Below are positions 1 through 8,779 of a stretch of 64,000 nucleotides of DNA, in pieces (the stretch's first letter is position 1; every line of letters begins with the position of its first letter). The position numbers and the translations under genes are program-made. Origin of the DNA: Ilyomonas sp963847085. GTDB lineage: Bacteria > Bacteroidota > Bacteroidia > Chitinophagales > Chitinophagaceae. The notes beneath the pieces are model-generated. The model was not told the DNA's origin, ran no database searches, and saw nothing but the letters and a program-made list of their open reading frames with translations. The stretch spans positions 806,001 through 870,000 of the forward strand of contig CAWJYO010000009.1 of the NCBI GenBank assembly GCA_963847085.1, read 5' to 3'.

Positions 1-730
1 TCCATATTTTCCAGTTTTCTTCGGCCTGTATGGTTAGCATGTCGTACCCGTTTTGAATGGCAGCGCCCTGTTCTTTTCCTAACGATAAAAACCTGGTTAG
101 CGGTGGGTTGTACACCAAATCAAACAGGTAATGTTTTGGTGATAAAAGATGATAGGGAATGGGCGGCGCTTCATCTACTTTTGGATATGTGCCCAACGGA
201 GTACAATTGATAATAACGCTGTATTCTTTCATCACTTCTTCAGTGATATTTTCATAGCGTATCATGCCATTAGAAGTTCCGCTTCGCGATACAATTTGAT
301 ACATTATGTTCAATTTCTTCAACACAAATTCTACAGCTGCCGATGCACCACCGCTGCCCAAAATCAATGCGTGTGTATGATGCGGCTGCCAATGAGTAAT
401 GAATGATTTTTCAAAACCAACCACATCAGTGTTATAACCGTAAAGTTTGTTTTTGTCCACTTTTATGCAGTTGCAGGCACCCATTTGTTTTACTTCGTTC
501 TGTAGCGCCTTGCAAATAAGATAACACCTGCTTTTTATAAGGAATGGTAACGGCAAGACCTTTTAAATTGGATACCGATTGTAAGAGCTTGGGTAGTTCT
601 TCAATGGAAGAAATGGGAAAGTTTACAAACAAGCATCTTGTATGTATTCGTCCAAAAATTTTTGGGTAAAATATTTTTGCGAAAACGAATGAGATAAGGG
701 AAAACCGATAATACCAAACGTTTGCACCAT
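1..730 (-). CDS. aroE: Shikimate dehydrogenase, 3' end off the window, frameshifted
   Basis: NADP-dependent reduction of 3-dehydroshikimate in the aromatic amino acid pathway. Translating across two breaks gives the family start with IIGFPLSHSFSQKYF, the substrate/catalytic motif TIPYKKQV, then GACNCIKV, YNTDVVGF, the nucleotide-binding loop LILGSGGASAA and CTPLGTYP. The reading frame changes near 634 and again near 490, so no single open frame covers the gene; both look like one-base errors because conserved sequence continues on each side. The ATG at 730 shares its A with the TAA stop of the upstream comA-like gene, so translation is probably coupled. The C-terminus continues beyond position 1. 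Confidence 0.9.
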
Positions 731-1509
731 TACATTCTTTGTTTGGTTTCGGCATCTAAGTACAAATGAAACGTATCGCCGCGAAGCCCGATGCGCATGG
801 TTTCCAACGGAATCATTTCAGAAGGCGCAATATTGCCCAGATTCACATTACAGCCCAGCAACTCCAGAAAGTAAAGCTGCTGTTCTTTTTGCGGTGCTTC
901 CCATATAATTTTTTCGCCTGGAATCTGGGTTAAAATTTCGTTCACCAAACCCTCTCTTACTTCACCACTGCCACGATAAATGCCTACGGTGCCGCCTTCT
1001 CTTGCTTCTGCAATCACATACGTTGCACCCGCTTCAAGCTCGGCTCTCATTTGTTCAATCCATTTGTAAGGAGGAATGATGTGTGTAGCATCTTTGCTGC
1101 CTACTTCACTTAACACCGTTGCATGTTTGGTGAGCTTTTCTATATAACCGCATTTCTCAGCATGAGGAATGGTAATAGAGCCATCGCTTACTTCTATATA
1201 AGCAATGTTATAATCTTTACAAACAGCAATGTATTCGTCAATCTGATTGCGGATTAAAAAAGCTTCGAACAAGGTTCCTCCAAAATAAACCGGAATGTTG
1301 TACGATTGATACAAGTCAATCTTCTCGCGAAGATTCGGCGTAACAAAAGAAGTTCCGAAACCAAGTTTTACAATATCAACATAAGGATGCGCAATACTTA
1401 AAAAATTTTGAGCTTCGTTCAGGCTTAATCCTTTATCCATTACCATTGTGATGCCGTTCGTTCGTGGCTGCTGAGTGCGTTCCGGGATCTGCGCAAGATG
1501 AAAATTCAT
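730..1509 (-). CDS. Phosphosulfolactate synthase-like protein (ComA family)
   Basis: 259 residues, full length for the ComA/PSL synthase family (PF02679). This family adds sulfite to phosphoenolpyruvate to make phosphosulfolactate, the first step of coenzyme M synthesis in methanogens. Recognisable blocks are GITMVMDKGLS, DIVKLGFGTSF, the TIM-barrel segment VYFGGTLFEAF, YIEVSDGSI, SEVGSKD and AEAREGGTVGIYRGSGE. The organism is a bacterium, so the product is not coenzyme M. In Bacteroidota a link to sulfonate or sulfonolipid precursors such as cysteate is possible but is inference. Its stop overlaps the aroE start by one base, so the two genes form a translationally coupled pair. Confidence 0.85.
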   Translation of the reverse strand: MNFHLAQIPERTQQPRTNGITMVMDKGLSLNEAQNFLSIAHPYVDIVKLGFGTSFVTPNLREKIDLYQSYNIPVYFGGTLFEAFLIRNQIDEYIAVCKDYNIAYIEVSDGSITIPHAEKCGYIEKLTKHATVLSEVGSKDATHIIPPYKWIEQMRAELEAGATYVIAEAREGGTVGIYRGSGEVREGLVNEILTQIPGEKIIWEAPQKEQQLYFLELLGCNVNLGNIAPSEMIPLETMRIGLRGDTFHLYLDAETKQRM

Positions 1510-1632
1510 TCGTTGTGGTTTAACGGCGGCAAAAATAAGAAAGCATGTATTGCTAATTGTTAATTGTTAACCGAACATTCGGTAAGAAGGGAATGTTATG
1601 GGTTGATTGATGCTTTGGTTTTGTCATAATTT

Positions 1633-2250
1633 TTATTGCCAGTTAGTTTGTTTTAAAAATTGAATGAATTGATCGGTTGCTTTGCGGCGATGACTAAACT
1701 TATTTTTCTCATCCATTGTCATTTGAGCAAAAGTTTTATCACTTCCTTCGGGAATAAAAACAGTATCATAACCAAAGCCACCTTCACCGCTGGGATGTTC
1801 TGTAATCATGCCTTTACAAACACCTTCAAAAAGATGTTGTTCATCATTTAAAAGCAAACAAATCACCGTTTTAAAATGTGCAGTTCGAAGGGTTTGGTTT
1901 TGCATGTTTTTTAGCAGTTTATCAATGTTGGCGCTAAAGTTTTTATTCTCGCCTGCATAACGCGCACTCTTCACGCCAGGTTCACCATTCAGGGCTTCTA
2001 CTTCTAAGCCGGTGTCTTCACTAAAACAATTTTGTTGGGTGAGTTCATGTATCACTCTTGATTTCTCGATGGCATTCTCTTCAATCGTATCAAACGGTTC
2101 GGGAATGTCAATGTTAATGCCAGCTTCTTGTAGTGTAATGATGTGATATTGATTGCCGATGATGTGTTTGATTTCATCCACTTTATGCTGGTTATTGGTT
2201 GCAAAGATGAGCGTATGAGCTTGCAAGATTGATTGATTTGTTTTTACCAT
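1633..2250 (-). CDS. rdgB: XTP/dITP diphosphatase (Ham1/RdgB family)
   Basis: 205 residues, normal length. The enzyme hydrolyses dITP, XTP and ITP to monophosphates and keeps deaminated purines out of DNA. Diagnostic motifs are FATNNQHKVDEI near the N-terminus, the metal-binding/catalytic SEDTGLEVEALNG, GVKSARYAGE, the nucleotide-binding GEGGFGYDTVFIPEG and the C-terminal FSHRRKA. The frame is intact. About twelve residues precede the conserved FATNN block, a little more than usual, so a slightly later start is possible. Confidence 0.95.
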   Translation of the reverse strand: MVKTNQSILQAHTLIFATNNQHKVDEIKHIIGNQYHIITLQEAGINIDIPEPFDTIEENAIEKSRVIHELTQQNCFSEDTGLEVEALNGEPGVKSARYAGENKNFSANIDKLLKNMQNQTLRTAHFKTVICLLLNDEQHLFEGVCKGMITEHPSGEGGFGYDTVFIPEGSDKTFAQMTMDEKNKFSHRRKATDQFIQFLKQTNWQ

Positions 2251-2313
2251 AAAAGCAAAGAAAAAATACTTTGTGAACCTTTCTGTTCTTAGTGTCTTCG
2301 TGGTTCAAATGCT

Positions 2314-2841
2314 TTATTCAAATAAGCTTTTCAAACACATCCACAACTTTGTTTTTTCCAGCTTGGCTTCTTTGCCATTGCCTTTCATTTTTTGTAATGA
2401 TGCGCTGCATAAAAAACGGCAGTTATCAAAGGGCTGCACTTTATAATCGGGCATTTGAAAAGGTAGCCCGATGCTTTGTGTAGATACATCAAACATAAGG
2501 CAGATACGGGTTTGGAGCGTTGCCTGCAGTTGTTTATAATCCATTTTGGTTTTATCGGTATTTATCAGTGCAATATCATCCATGGTCATTTGCAAAGCGC
2601 CCAGCATATTGGTTAGCAATTGCAAACTTTCATCATCGGTGAAGCGGTTTTTTTCATCATCCACTAACACCGCAATTCCTTTTCCATTTTGTCCCAAGAA
2701 AGCCGGTTGCGGCTCTTCTTCAATGCTTTGTTGGGGTTTGGTTTCGTCAATATTTTCATTTTTCATAAGTACATCATCAACTATCACCAACGATTCTTTA
2801 TACAAATTTGCCAGCACAAACGGGGGCAACTGAATTTTCAT
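2314..2841 (-). CDS. Conserved protein of unknown function, HolD-like C-terminus
   Basis: About 175 residues from the ATG at 2841 (an in-frame ATG at 2850 is less likely). I do not recognise a named family with certainty. The N-terminal third is acidic with a low-complexity stretch (IDETKPQQSIEEEPQPAF). The C-terminus (FLCSASLQKMKGNGKEAKL...LWMCLKSLF) resembles the short pattern of small DNA polymerase III psi-type subunits, where a hydrophobic 'ASPSL' block is followed by K-LW-LK-LF. This is only a pattern-level resemblance. It diverges from ilvE across a short shared promoter region and precedes rdgB. Confidence 0.6.
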   Translation of the reverse strand: MKIQLPPFVLANLYKESLVIVDDVLMKNENIDETKPQQSIEEEPQPAFLGQNGKGIAVLVDDEKNRFTDDESLQLLTNMLGALQMTMDDIALINTDKTKMDYKQLQATLQTRICLMFDVSTQSIGLPFQMPDYKVQPFDNCRFLCSASLQKMKGNGKEAKLEKTKLWMCLKSLFE

Positions 2842-2872
2842 AATTATCACATTTTAAACAAGCCTTGTTTCT

Positions 2873-2880
2873 TATTTTTG
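2873..2880 (+). promoter_or_regulatory. Bacteroidota-type -7 promoter element for ilvE
   Basis: TATTTTTG matches the TAnnTTTG element used by the primary sigma factor of Bacteroidota and lies 16 bases before the ilvE start codon. The -33 half (TTTG) is not clear here. Confidence 0.55.
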
Positions 2881-2896
2881 CTAACAAATGTAAGCT

Positions 2897-3964
2897 ATGA
2901 CAACAGCATTCGCCACCTTCCCCGTTACAAAAGTTTCGGAAAGTAAATTGAAGAGTACCGATTTTAATAACCTTGTTTTTGGTAAATATTTTACCGATTA
3001 CATGCTGGAAGCGGATTGGGCTGACGGTGAGTGGACCAATGTTGAAATCAAACCTTATCAGCCGATTTCTTTTTATCCTTCCATGGCGGCATTGCATTAT
3101 GGTCAGGCCATTTTTGAAGGTATCAAAGCTTATAAACATGCCGATGGCAGTGCTTACATCTTTCGTCCGTACGATAATTTTAAACGCTTTAATATTTCGG
3201 CAAAAAGAATGCAGATGCCTGAAGTGCCTGAAGAGATTTTTATTGATGGATTAAGGCAATTGGTAAAACTGGAAAAGGACTGGATTCCTGCCAAACCGGA
3301 TTATTCTTTATACATCCGCCCGTTTATGTTTGCCACCGATGAAGTGATTGGTGTGCATCCCTCCAACAGCTATAAATTTTTTATTTTATTAAGTCCTACC
3401 GGTTTTTATTATGGTGCCCCAATGAAGATATTGGTAGAAGAAACTTACACGCGCGCAGCGCCCGGTGGTGTTGGTTTTGCCAAGAATGCAGGCAACTACG
3501 GCGCAAGCCTGCAAGCGGCACATAAAGCCAAAGAAATGGGCTACGACCAGGTGTTGTGGACAGATGCTTTTGAACACAAATGGCTGCAGGAAGTAGGAAC
3601 CATGAATGTATTTTTTGTGATTGATGATGTTGCCATTACTCCACCGCTTGACGAAGGAACCATTTTGGCCGGTGTTACCCGCGATAGTGCGATCCAGGTT
3701 TTAAATGATATGGGTATCGAAGTAGAAGAGCGGAACATCAGTATTGACGAACTCATTGCTGCTTACGAAGGGGGCAAGTATATTGAAGCATTTGGAACCG
3801 GCACTGCGGCTACCGTTTCTTACATCAAGGAACTGCGTTATAAAGATGATTCGATGTACTTTGATACCGCCAAATGGAAAGTTGCACCGGAGTTAAGAAA
3901 ACGAGTGAACGACATCCGCGAAGGCAGAACCGAAGATAAATACGACTGGCTGATGGCGATTTGA
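2897..3964 (+). CDS. ilvE: Branched-chain amino acid aminotransferase
   Basis: 355 residues, fold type IV PLP enzyme. It transfers the amino group between glutamate and the 2-oxo acids of leucine, isoleucine and valine. The length and the blocks HYGQAIFEGIKAY, FRPYDNFKRFN, YIRPFMFAT, GGVGFAKNAGNYGASL (Schiff-base lysine at about residue 196), EVGTMNVFF, GVTRDS and the C-terminal GTGTAATVS fit the eukaryote/Bacteroidota long form. The frame is intact and monocistronic. A large inverted repeat begins six bases after the stop. Confidence 0.96.
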   Translation: MTTAFATFPVTKVSESKLKSTDFNNLVFGKYFTDYMLEADWADGEWTNVEIKPYQPISFYPSMAALHYGQAIFEGIKAYKHADGSAYIFRPYDNFKRFNISAKRMQMPEVPEEIFIDGLRQLVKLEKDWIPAKPDYSLYIRPFMFATDEVIGVHPSNSYKFFILLSPTGFYYGAPMKILVEETYTRAAPGGVGFAKNAGNYGASLQAAHKAKEMGYDQVLWTDAFEHKWLQEVGTMNVFFVIDDVAITPPLDEGTILAGVTRDSAIQVLNDMGIEVEERNISIDELIAAYEGGKYIEAFGTGTAATVSYIKELRYKDDSMYFDTAKWKVAPELRKRVNDIREGRTEDKYDWLMAI

Positions 3965-3969
3965 AAATG

Positions 3970-4125
3970 GAACACGGATGTCACGGACTGAGTGTAAGGA
4001 TGGTTGGGATTAAATATTATGGCAAAAACAAACATCATTTCTATCCTATAAATCCCAAATATTTCATTAATCCCAGTTCAGACGATCTTTCAAATCCATG
4101 CACTAAGCCCGTGTCATCCGTGTTC
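3970..4125. repeat. Long imperfect inverted repeat, copy 1 of a dispersed family
   Basis: Fills most of the ilvE-rpsL spacer. The outer arms are GAACACGGATGTCACGG (from 3970) and its near complement ending CATCCGTGTTC at 4125. Inner blocks (GGTTGGGATTAAATATT and the complement around AAATCCCAAATATTTC) also pair. A related right end lies at 46112-46142 and related inner blocks at 46028-46074 and 60161-60200. The rest of this spacer (4126-4217) carries the rpsL promoter. Confidence 0.7.
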
Positions 4126-4183
4126 TATTTTCTTCATTCACAAAAATTAAACTTTTATTCTTGGTGGTTTATAGATAGCCACT

Positions 4184-4191
4184 TACCTTTG
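4184..4191 (+). promoter_or_regulatory. -7 promoter element for rpsL-rpsG
   Basis: TACCTTTG fits TAnnTTTG and lies 26 bases before the rpsL ATG at 4218. Confidence 0.55.
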
Positions 4192-4217
4192 CCGTCCTAA
4201 AAATTAATGGGTATAGA

Positions 4218-4625
4218 ATGCCAACCATACAGCAGTTAGTAAGAAAAGGTCGCGAAATCATCCGGGCAAAAAGCAAATCCAGAGCATTGGATGCCTGCCC
4301 GCAGCGTCGTGGCGTTTGTACAAGGGTTTACACCACCACTCCTAAAAAGCCGAATTCTGCGCTTCGTAAAGTTGCCAAAGTTCGCTTGACCAATAAAGTA
4401 GAAGTGATTGCTTATATTCCCGGCGAAGGTCATAACCTGCAGGAACACTCGATTGTATTGATTCGTGGCGGTCGTGTGAAAGATTTACCAGGTGTGCGTT
4501 ATCACATTGTGCGCGGAAGCTTGGATACGGCTGGTGTAAAAGACCGTAAAAAAAGCCGCTCGAAGTATGGTACCAAAAAAGGCAAAGCTGGCGCACCGGC
4601 AGCACCAACAAAAGGCAAAAAATAA
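4218..4625 (+). CDS. rpsL: 30S ribosomal protein S12
   Basis: 135 residues. S12 sits at the decoding centre. The conserved start PTIQQLVRKGR, the loop TTTPKKPNSALRKVAKVRL with both lysines that change in streptomycin-resistant mutants, and GGRVKDLPGVRYHIVRG are all present, so the protein looks streptomycin-sensitive. The C-terminus has a basic Ala/Lys/Pro tail typical of Bacteroidota S12. A short ATG ten bases or so upstream is out of frame. rpsG follows after 31 bases. Confidence 0.98.
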   Translation: MPTIQQLVRKGREIIRAKSKSRALDACPQRRGVCTRVYTTTPKKPNSALRKVAKVRLTNKVEVIAYIPGEGHNLQEHSIVLIRGGRVKDLPGVRYHIVRGSLDTAGVKDRKKSRSKYGTKKGKAGAPAAPTKGKK

Positions 4626-4656
4626 TTTTTTCAAGTTATCATAACAGTCTCTTTCC

Positions 4657-5125
4657 ATGAGAAAATCACAAGCAAAAAAAATTCCGCTCGCGCCCGATTC
4701 AAAATACCACGATAAGCTCGTAACGCGTTTTGTAAACAACCTGATGTGGGATGGTAAAAAAAGTACGGCGATTAATATTTTTTATGATGCCATTGACAAG
4801 GTTGCCAAAACAACCAACGAAGATGGTTACGAAATCTGGAAACGTGCTTTATCAAACGTTACGCCTGCTGTAGAAGTACGCAGCCGCCGCATTGGTGGTG
4901 CTACGTTTCAGATACCAACAGAAGTGCGCCAGGACAGGAAAGTTTCGTTAAGTATCAAATGGCTCATTCGTTACAGCCGCGAAAGAAACGGCAGAACAAT
5001 GGCTGATAAATTAGCCAACGAAATTGTATCTGCAAGCTAAAGGTGAAGGTGCTGCTTTTAAAAAGAAAGAAGATACGCACCGCATGGCAGAAGCTAACAA
5101 GGCGTTCTCGCATTTTAGAATTTAA
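4657..5125 (+). CDS. rpsG: 30S ribosomal protein S7, one-base insertion near the 3' end
   Basis: The full gene encodes about 155 residues (MRKSQAKKIPLAPDSKYHD... to AEANKAFSHFRI). S7 binds the 3' domain of 16S rRNA. As read, the frame stops at 5040 after NEIVSAS, because AGCTAAAGGT appears where AGCAAAGGT would continue the conserved KGEGAAFKKKEDTHRMAEANKAF tail. The extra T near 5038 is most likely a sequence error, since S7 is essential and the tail is intact in the next frame. fusA and tuf do not follow; a strong terminator does. Confidence 0.95.
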
Positions 5126-5147
5126 GTTTTGAATTGACAATATTTTC

Positions 5148-5186
5148 AAAAGCCCCGTCCCACAATTGTGGAACGGGGCTTTTGGT
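5148..5186 (+). terminator. Rho-independent terminator after rpsG
   Basis: AAAAGCCCCGTTCC-type stem: AAAAGCCCCGT at 5148 pairs with ACGGGGCTTTT ending near 5183, followed by TTGGTTTT. It sits 23 bases after the corrected rpsG stop and can act on both strands. Confidence 0.85.
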
Positions 5187-5265
5187 TTTGCGCAAATAAT
5201 TGACCTGCCGCAAACTGCCCGCTCAATTGTCGGAAATGCACATAGTTTTCCTTGCAAAGCGATGT

Positions 5266-5273
5266 TATGTTTG
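5266..5273 (+). promoter_or_regulatory. -7 promoter element for the VOC gene
   Basis: TATGTTTG matches TAnnTTTG, 24 bases before the ATG at 5298, and supports that start over the longer open frame that runs back into the terminator. Confidence 0.5.
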
Positions 5274-5297
5274 CACCAACAAACAAATCATTTTATT

Positions 5298-5777
5298 ATG
5301 AGCAACTCTCAGAAAATTGTTACCTTTTTGTGGTTCAACAACAATGCAGAAGAAGCCGTTAACTTTTACACTTCTGTTTTTAAAAATTCAAAAATTGGGA
5401 GCACGCGCCATTATGGCGATGCGGGGCCGGGACCGAAAGGCAGCGTAATGATTATGACTTTTGAACTGGAAGGACAACAATTCATTGCCTTAAATGGCGG
5501 CCCGCATTATCAGTTTACACCTGCCATTTCGTTGATGGTAAATTGCGAAACACAGGATGAAATTGACGAGCTATGGAACAAACTTACCGAAGGTGGAAAA
5601 GAAGTGCAATGTGGCTGGCTTACTGATAAATTTGGATTGTCGTGGCAAATTGTGCCTGCCAATATCGGGCGATTTTATAGCGGTGGTGCTGAAAGTGCCA
5701 GTCGTGTAATGAAGGCAATGATGCCCATGAAGAAGTTAGACATGAACGTATTGCAAGCCGCTTACAACGGTGAATAA
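5298..5777 (+). CDS. VOC superfamily protein, PhnB / '3-demethylubiquinone methyltransferase-like' type
   Basis: 159 residues from the ATG at 5298; the upstream extension of the open frame overlaps a terminator and is not family-like. Motifs are KIVTFLWFNNNAEEAVNFY, STRHYGDAGPGPKGSVM, FIALNGGPHYQFTPAISLMV and the paired WLTDKFGLSWQIVP. This subgroup is often labelled after a ubiquinone methyltransferase, but its members are metal-binding glyoxalase-fold proteins of mostly unknown substrate. It is convergent with uvsE, with two bases between the stops. Confidence 0.88.
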   Translation: MSNSQKIVTFLWFNNNAEEAVNFYTSVFKNSKIGSTRHYGDAGPGPKGSVMIMTFELEGQQFIALNGGPHYQFTPAISLMVNCETQDEIDELWNKLTEGGKEVQCGWLTDKFGLSWQIVPANIGRFYSGGAESASRVMKAMMPMKKLDMNVLQAAYNGE

Positions 5778-5779
5778 TG

Positions 5780-6668
5780 CTAATTTTCCATCCCGAATTG
5801 TTCGCGGTATTTCATTAAGGACAATTCTTTCATTTTGGTTTCTAAAACAATGTCAATGTCTTTGCCATAAGTGTTTATTTTTTCATGCACCCAATCGCTG
5901 TGCGCTTCTTTTTTAGAAGTCGCATCTTCGGTTTCTCTGCGTGAACTGGAGTAGTGAAAAACCGGTTTTACATCCCATGTTTGATAAGCTGTTAAAAACG
6001 CTTCTTCTTCTGTTTGATGGCCTGGATTTAATTTGTGATGAAAGTAGTCAAACACAATGGGCATGCTGGTTTGCTCATGTATTGGAACTAAATCGGAAAC
6101 GGTGTACAAGCCCCGCTTATCATCATTTTCAACGGACAATCTTTTTTGAACACTTTGCGATAACAGGCCAAAATTCTTTATGAATCGTTGGATGGTTTCT
6201 TCTTTATCTCCATACGCGCCACCCACATGAATATTGATTTTGTGCATGATGTGTTTGCGGCAATCCCATGAGATCAAACACCTGTCCGTGAATTTCCAAA
6301 TCCTTGATTGTATTTTGCAAAGTTGCACCACTTCCGGCAAGCTTGTTAAATGGTCCAGGATGCGAACTAATGCGAACAGGTTGTTTGCCTGCTTCTTCAA
6401 GCACAGCGCGGATTTCAGTAAAATCGGGCAGCGATTCTATTTTGTATTCTGAAGCCCATGGAAACAGTTCTGATGTTACACGAAACACTTTAACGTTGTG
6501 CTCAACATTCCATTGTAAAATCTTCAGTAAGTCCGTTACATTTTGCAGTGCAAGTTGCGAAGCATATTGAATTCCTTTTTCTCCAAACGTGCGTTTTATC
6601 ATGCTGCGCGATGATGTAATTCCTTCTTCCTGTAAACCCATATTGATGCAGGCGTAACCTAAACTCAT
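5780..6668 (-). CDS. uvsE: UV damage endonuclease, frameshifted
   Basis: UVDE-family TIM-barrel endonuclease that nicks DNA 5' to UV photoproducts. The first part (MSLGYACINMGLQ, VFRVTSELFPW, ISSHPGPFNKL, HGQVFDLMGLP) and the second part (NIHVGGAYGDKEETIQRF, LVPIHEQTSMPIVFDYFHH, FHYSSSR) together make one enzyme of about 296 residues. They are in different frames with the switch near 6243, exactly within the conserved KINIHVGG segment, so one base is probably wrong. Metal-ligand histidines and acidic residues of the family are visible on both sides. Confidence 0.9.
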
Positions 6669-6733
6669 GGTTTTTTATTGTATAAAAAATGAGCCAAAAA
6701 CAAAAGTTGACAGAACTTAGATTCATACAAAAC

Positions 6734-6772
6734 AAAAGAGACGATGCAACAATCATCGTCTCTTTTGTTTTT
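6734..6772. terminator. Strong terminator hairpin downstream of rocD
   Basis: AAAAGAGACGATG (6734-6746) and CATCGTCTCTTTT (6754-6766) form a perfect 13-bp stem with a 7-base loop. It lies 25 bases past the rocD stop on the minus strand and upstream of uvsE. The right arm runs into TTTGTTTTTACG, a variant of the dispersed 11-mer. Confidence 0.85.
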
Positions 6773-6797
6773 ACGCAAAAATGCCGCTACAACGTTT

Positions 6798-8028
6798 CTA
6801 AAACTGTAACGATTTTGCAATGATGCCAACGCATTCTTTGATTTGCTCTTCTGTAATGATAAGTGGTGGTGCAAACCTAATTTTATCGCCGTGTGTAGGT
6901 TTTGCCAGCAAGCCGTTATCTTTTAAAGCTAAACAAAAGTCCCAGGCGGCTTCTTTGTTAGGATGCTCAATCACAATAGCATTCAGTAAGCCTTTGCCGC
7001 GTATCGTTGTAATAAACGGCGATTGCAGCTTCGTTAGTTCATCGCGAAGCAAATTGCCCATCGTTTCTGCATTGGCAGCCATGTGCTCATCTTTCAATAC
7101 CTGTAACGCTTCCATCGCAACTGCACATGCCAGTGGGTTGCCGCCATACGTAGAGCCATGCTCACCGGGTTTGATGCAAAGCATAATATCATCATCTGCT
7201 AACACAGCACTTACCGGCAAAGTGCCGCCACTTAATGCTTTGCCTAAAATCAAAATATCAGGATGGACACCTTCATGATCGCAGGCAAGCATCTTTCCTG
7301 TGCGGGCTAAACCGGTTTGTATTTCATCGGCAATAAACAAAACATCGTATTCGGCACACAATTCTTTCGCGCCTTTTAAATAACCTTCATCAGGCACTAC
7401 AACACCCGCTTCGCCTTGTATCGGTTCTACCATAAATGCCGCTACATTCTTGTCTTGCAATGCTTGTTCTAAAGCGGGTAAATCATTATAAGGAATGATT
7501 TCAAAACCAGGCATATAAGGACCAAACCCTTTGTAGCTGCTGGCGTCGGTGGAAGAGGAAATAGCAGCTAAAGTTCTGCCCCAGAAATTGCCTTCCGCGA
7601 AGATGATTTTGGCTTTATTTTCGGCAACTCCTTTTTTATCGTAAGCCCATCTGCGCGCGAGTTTGATGGCGGTTTCGCCACCTTCTACACCCGTGTTCAT
7701 GGGCAACACTTTATCATATCCAAAATATTGCGGTAATGTACTTTGCATATTCACCCAATAAATTGCTGTGAAAGGCACGCGAAGTAAGCGTTAGCTTTTG
7801 CGCCTGGTTAATTAAAGCCTGAATGATGCGTGGATGACAATGACCCTGATTAACGGCTGAATAACCGCTTAAAAAATCGAAGTAACGCTTGCCTTCCACA
7901 TCCCAAACAAAAACGCCTTTGCCACGCTCCAACACTACCGGCAAAGGATGGTAATTGTGTGCACTGTATTGTTCTTCTAAATCTAAAAAATATTGTGTCC
8001 GTTCAGACAACGTTGTATGAGTAAGCAT
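6798..8028 (-). CDS. rocD: Ornithine aminotransferase, frameshifted
   Basis: PLP enzyme that converts ornithine and 2-oxoglutarate to glutamate semialdehyde and glutamate. About 410 residues once joined. Family blocks: YHPLPVVLERGKGVFVWD, GYSAVNQGHCHP, LTLTSRAFHSNLLGEY, then LPMNTGVEGGETAIKLAR, AFMVEPIQGEAGVVVP, DEIQTGLARTG, LGKALSGG (Schiff-base lysine) and EHGSTYGGNPL. The two parts are in different frames. The conserved sequence ITAIFGYDKVL is restored if the TTTT run near 7724 is read as TTT, so a homopolymer error is likely. A perfect inverted repeat lies upstream at 8090-8119. Confidence 0.95.
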
Positions 8029-8089
8029 AGAAATGAATAAGTAAGAGATAATGATTAATATTGTTAATTGGTATTTATTACGGTTAAAT

Positions 8090-8119
8090 GGTTAATTGTA
8101 TGCAAATACTCAATTAACC
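8090..8119. repeat. Inverted repeat upstream of rocD
   Basis: GGTTAATTG (8090-8098) and CAATTAACC (8111-8119), perfect 9-bp arms separated by 12 bases, about 65-90 bases upstream of the rocD start. It could be an operator or part of the TTAATTG-rich intergenic repeat family. The remaining spacer to ogt (8120-8226) shows nothing recognisable. Confidence 0.45.
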
Positions 8120-8226
8120 ATAAAGATATTTAATATCAGATGCTTCCCGGGTGATCGAGAAAGTCGAGGTTGTTATAGAGAAAAGAAAATTGCATGTGGT
8201 GCAAAATAGTTGTTTTCGGTCATCTT

Positions 8227-8691
8227 TTAAAATAAAGTGCGAACACCATTTGCCAATTTGGCTTCATGCTCCAGTAACCACTGCTTTCGCCAGGCTCCCC
8301 ATGCATAACCCACGAGTGATTGATTACTGCCCACCACACGATGACAGGGAACAATGATGCCCAGTTTGTTTTTGCCGTTACTTGCAGCAACGGCACGAAT
8401 GGCTTTGGCATCGCCCAATTGTTTAGACAATTGTAAATAAGAAACCGTTTTTCCAAATGGAATGGAAGCTAACCCGCTCCAAACTTTTTGCTGAAAGGCA
8501 GTGCCAGCCTGTTTTACAGGTAGGGTGAAGTGTTTTCTTTTGCCATTAAAAAATTCATCTAATTGCTGCCTGCACTGTTGCAATGGTAAAGATTGAATGA
8601 TGTTGTCATTGTTTAAAAGGGCTTCATTTTCTTCTGTAAAAATTAACTCGGTTATGAAATTTTCATTAGCCGTTATCTTTACAATAGCCAA
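8227..8691 (-). CDS. ogt: Methylated-DNA--protein-cysteine methyltransferase
   Basis: 154 residues, intact. Suicide repair of O6-methylguanine by methyl transfer to a cysteine. The active-site motif IIVPCHRVV puts the acceptor at Cys116, preceded by the DNA-binding helix-turn-helix region (TAFQQKVWSGLASIPFGKTVSY and RAVAASNGKN). The N-terminal domain is the short Ogt-type domain without the Ada regulatory part. Confidence 0.95.
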   Translation of the reverse strand: MAIVKITANENFITELIFTEENEALLNNDNIIQSLPLQQCRQQLDEFFNGKRKHFTLPVKQAGTAFQQKVWSGLASIPFGKTVSYLQLSKQLGDAKAIRAVAASNGKNKLGIIVPCHRVVGSNQSLVGYAWGAWRKQWLLEHEAKLANGVRTLF

Positions 8692-8779
8692 TCGGGACTT
8701 TTATAATATGAGTAATCAATAATTGCCATTGGTATAAAATTAGCTAAAACTAATCACCTATTATTTAAAACAATTTATT

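Noticed and set aside
8151..8357. Open frame opposite the ogt 3' end
   Set aside because: Overlaps conserved ogt coding sequence on the other strand and has no domain.
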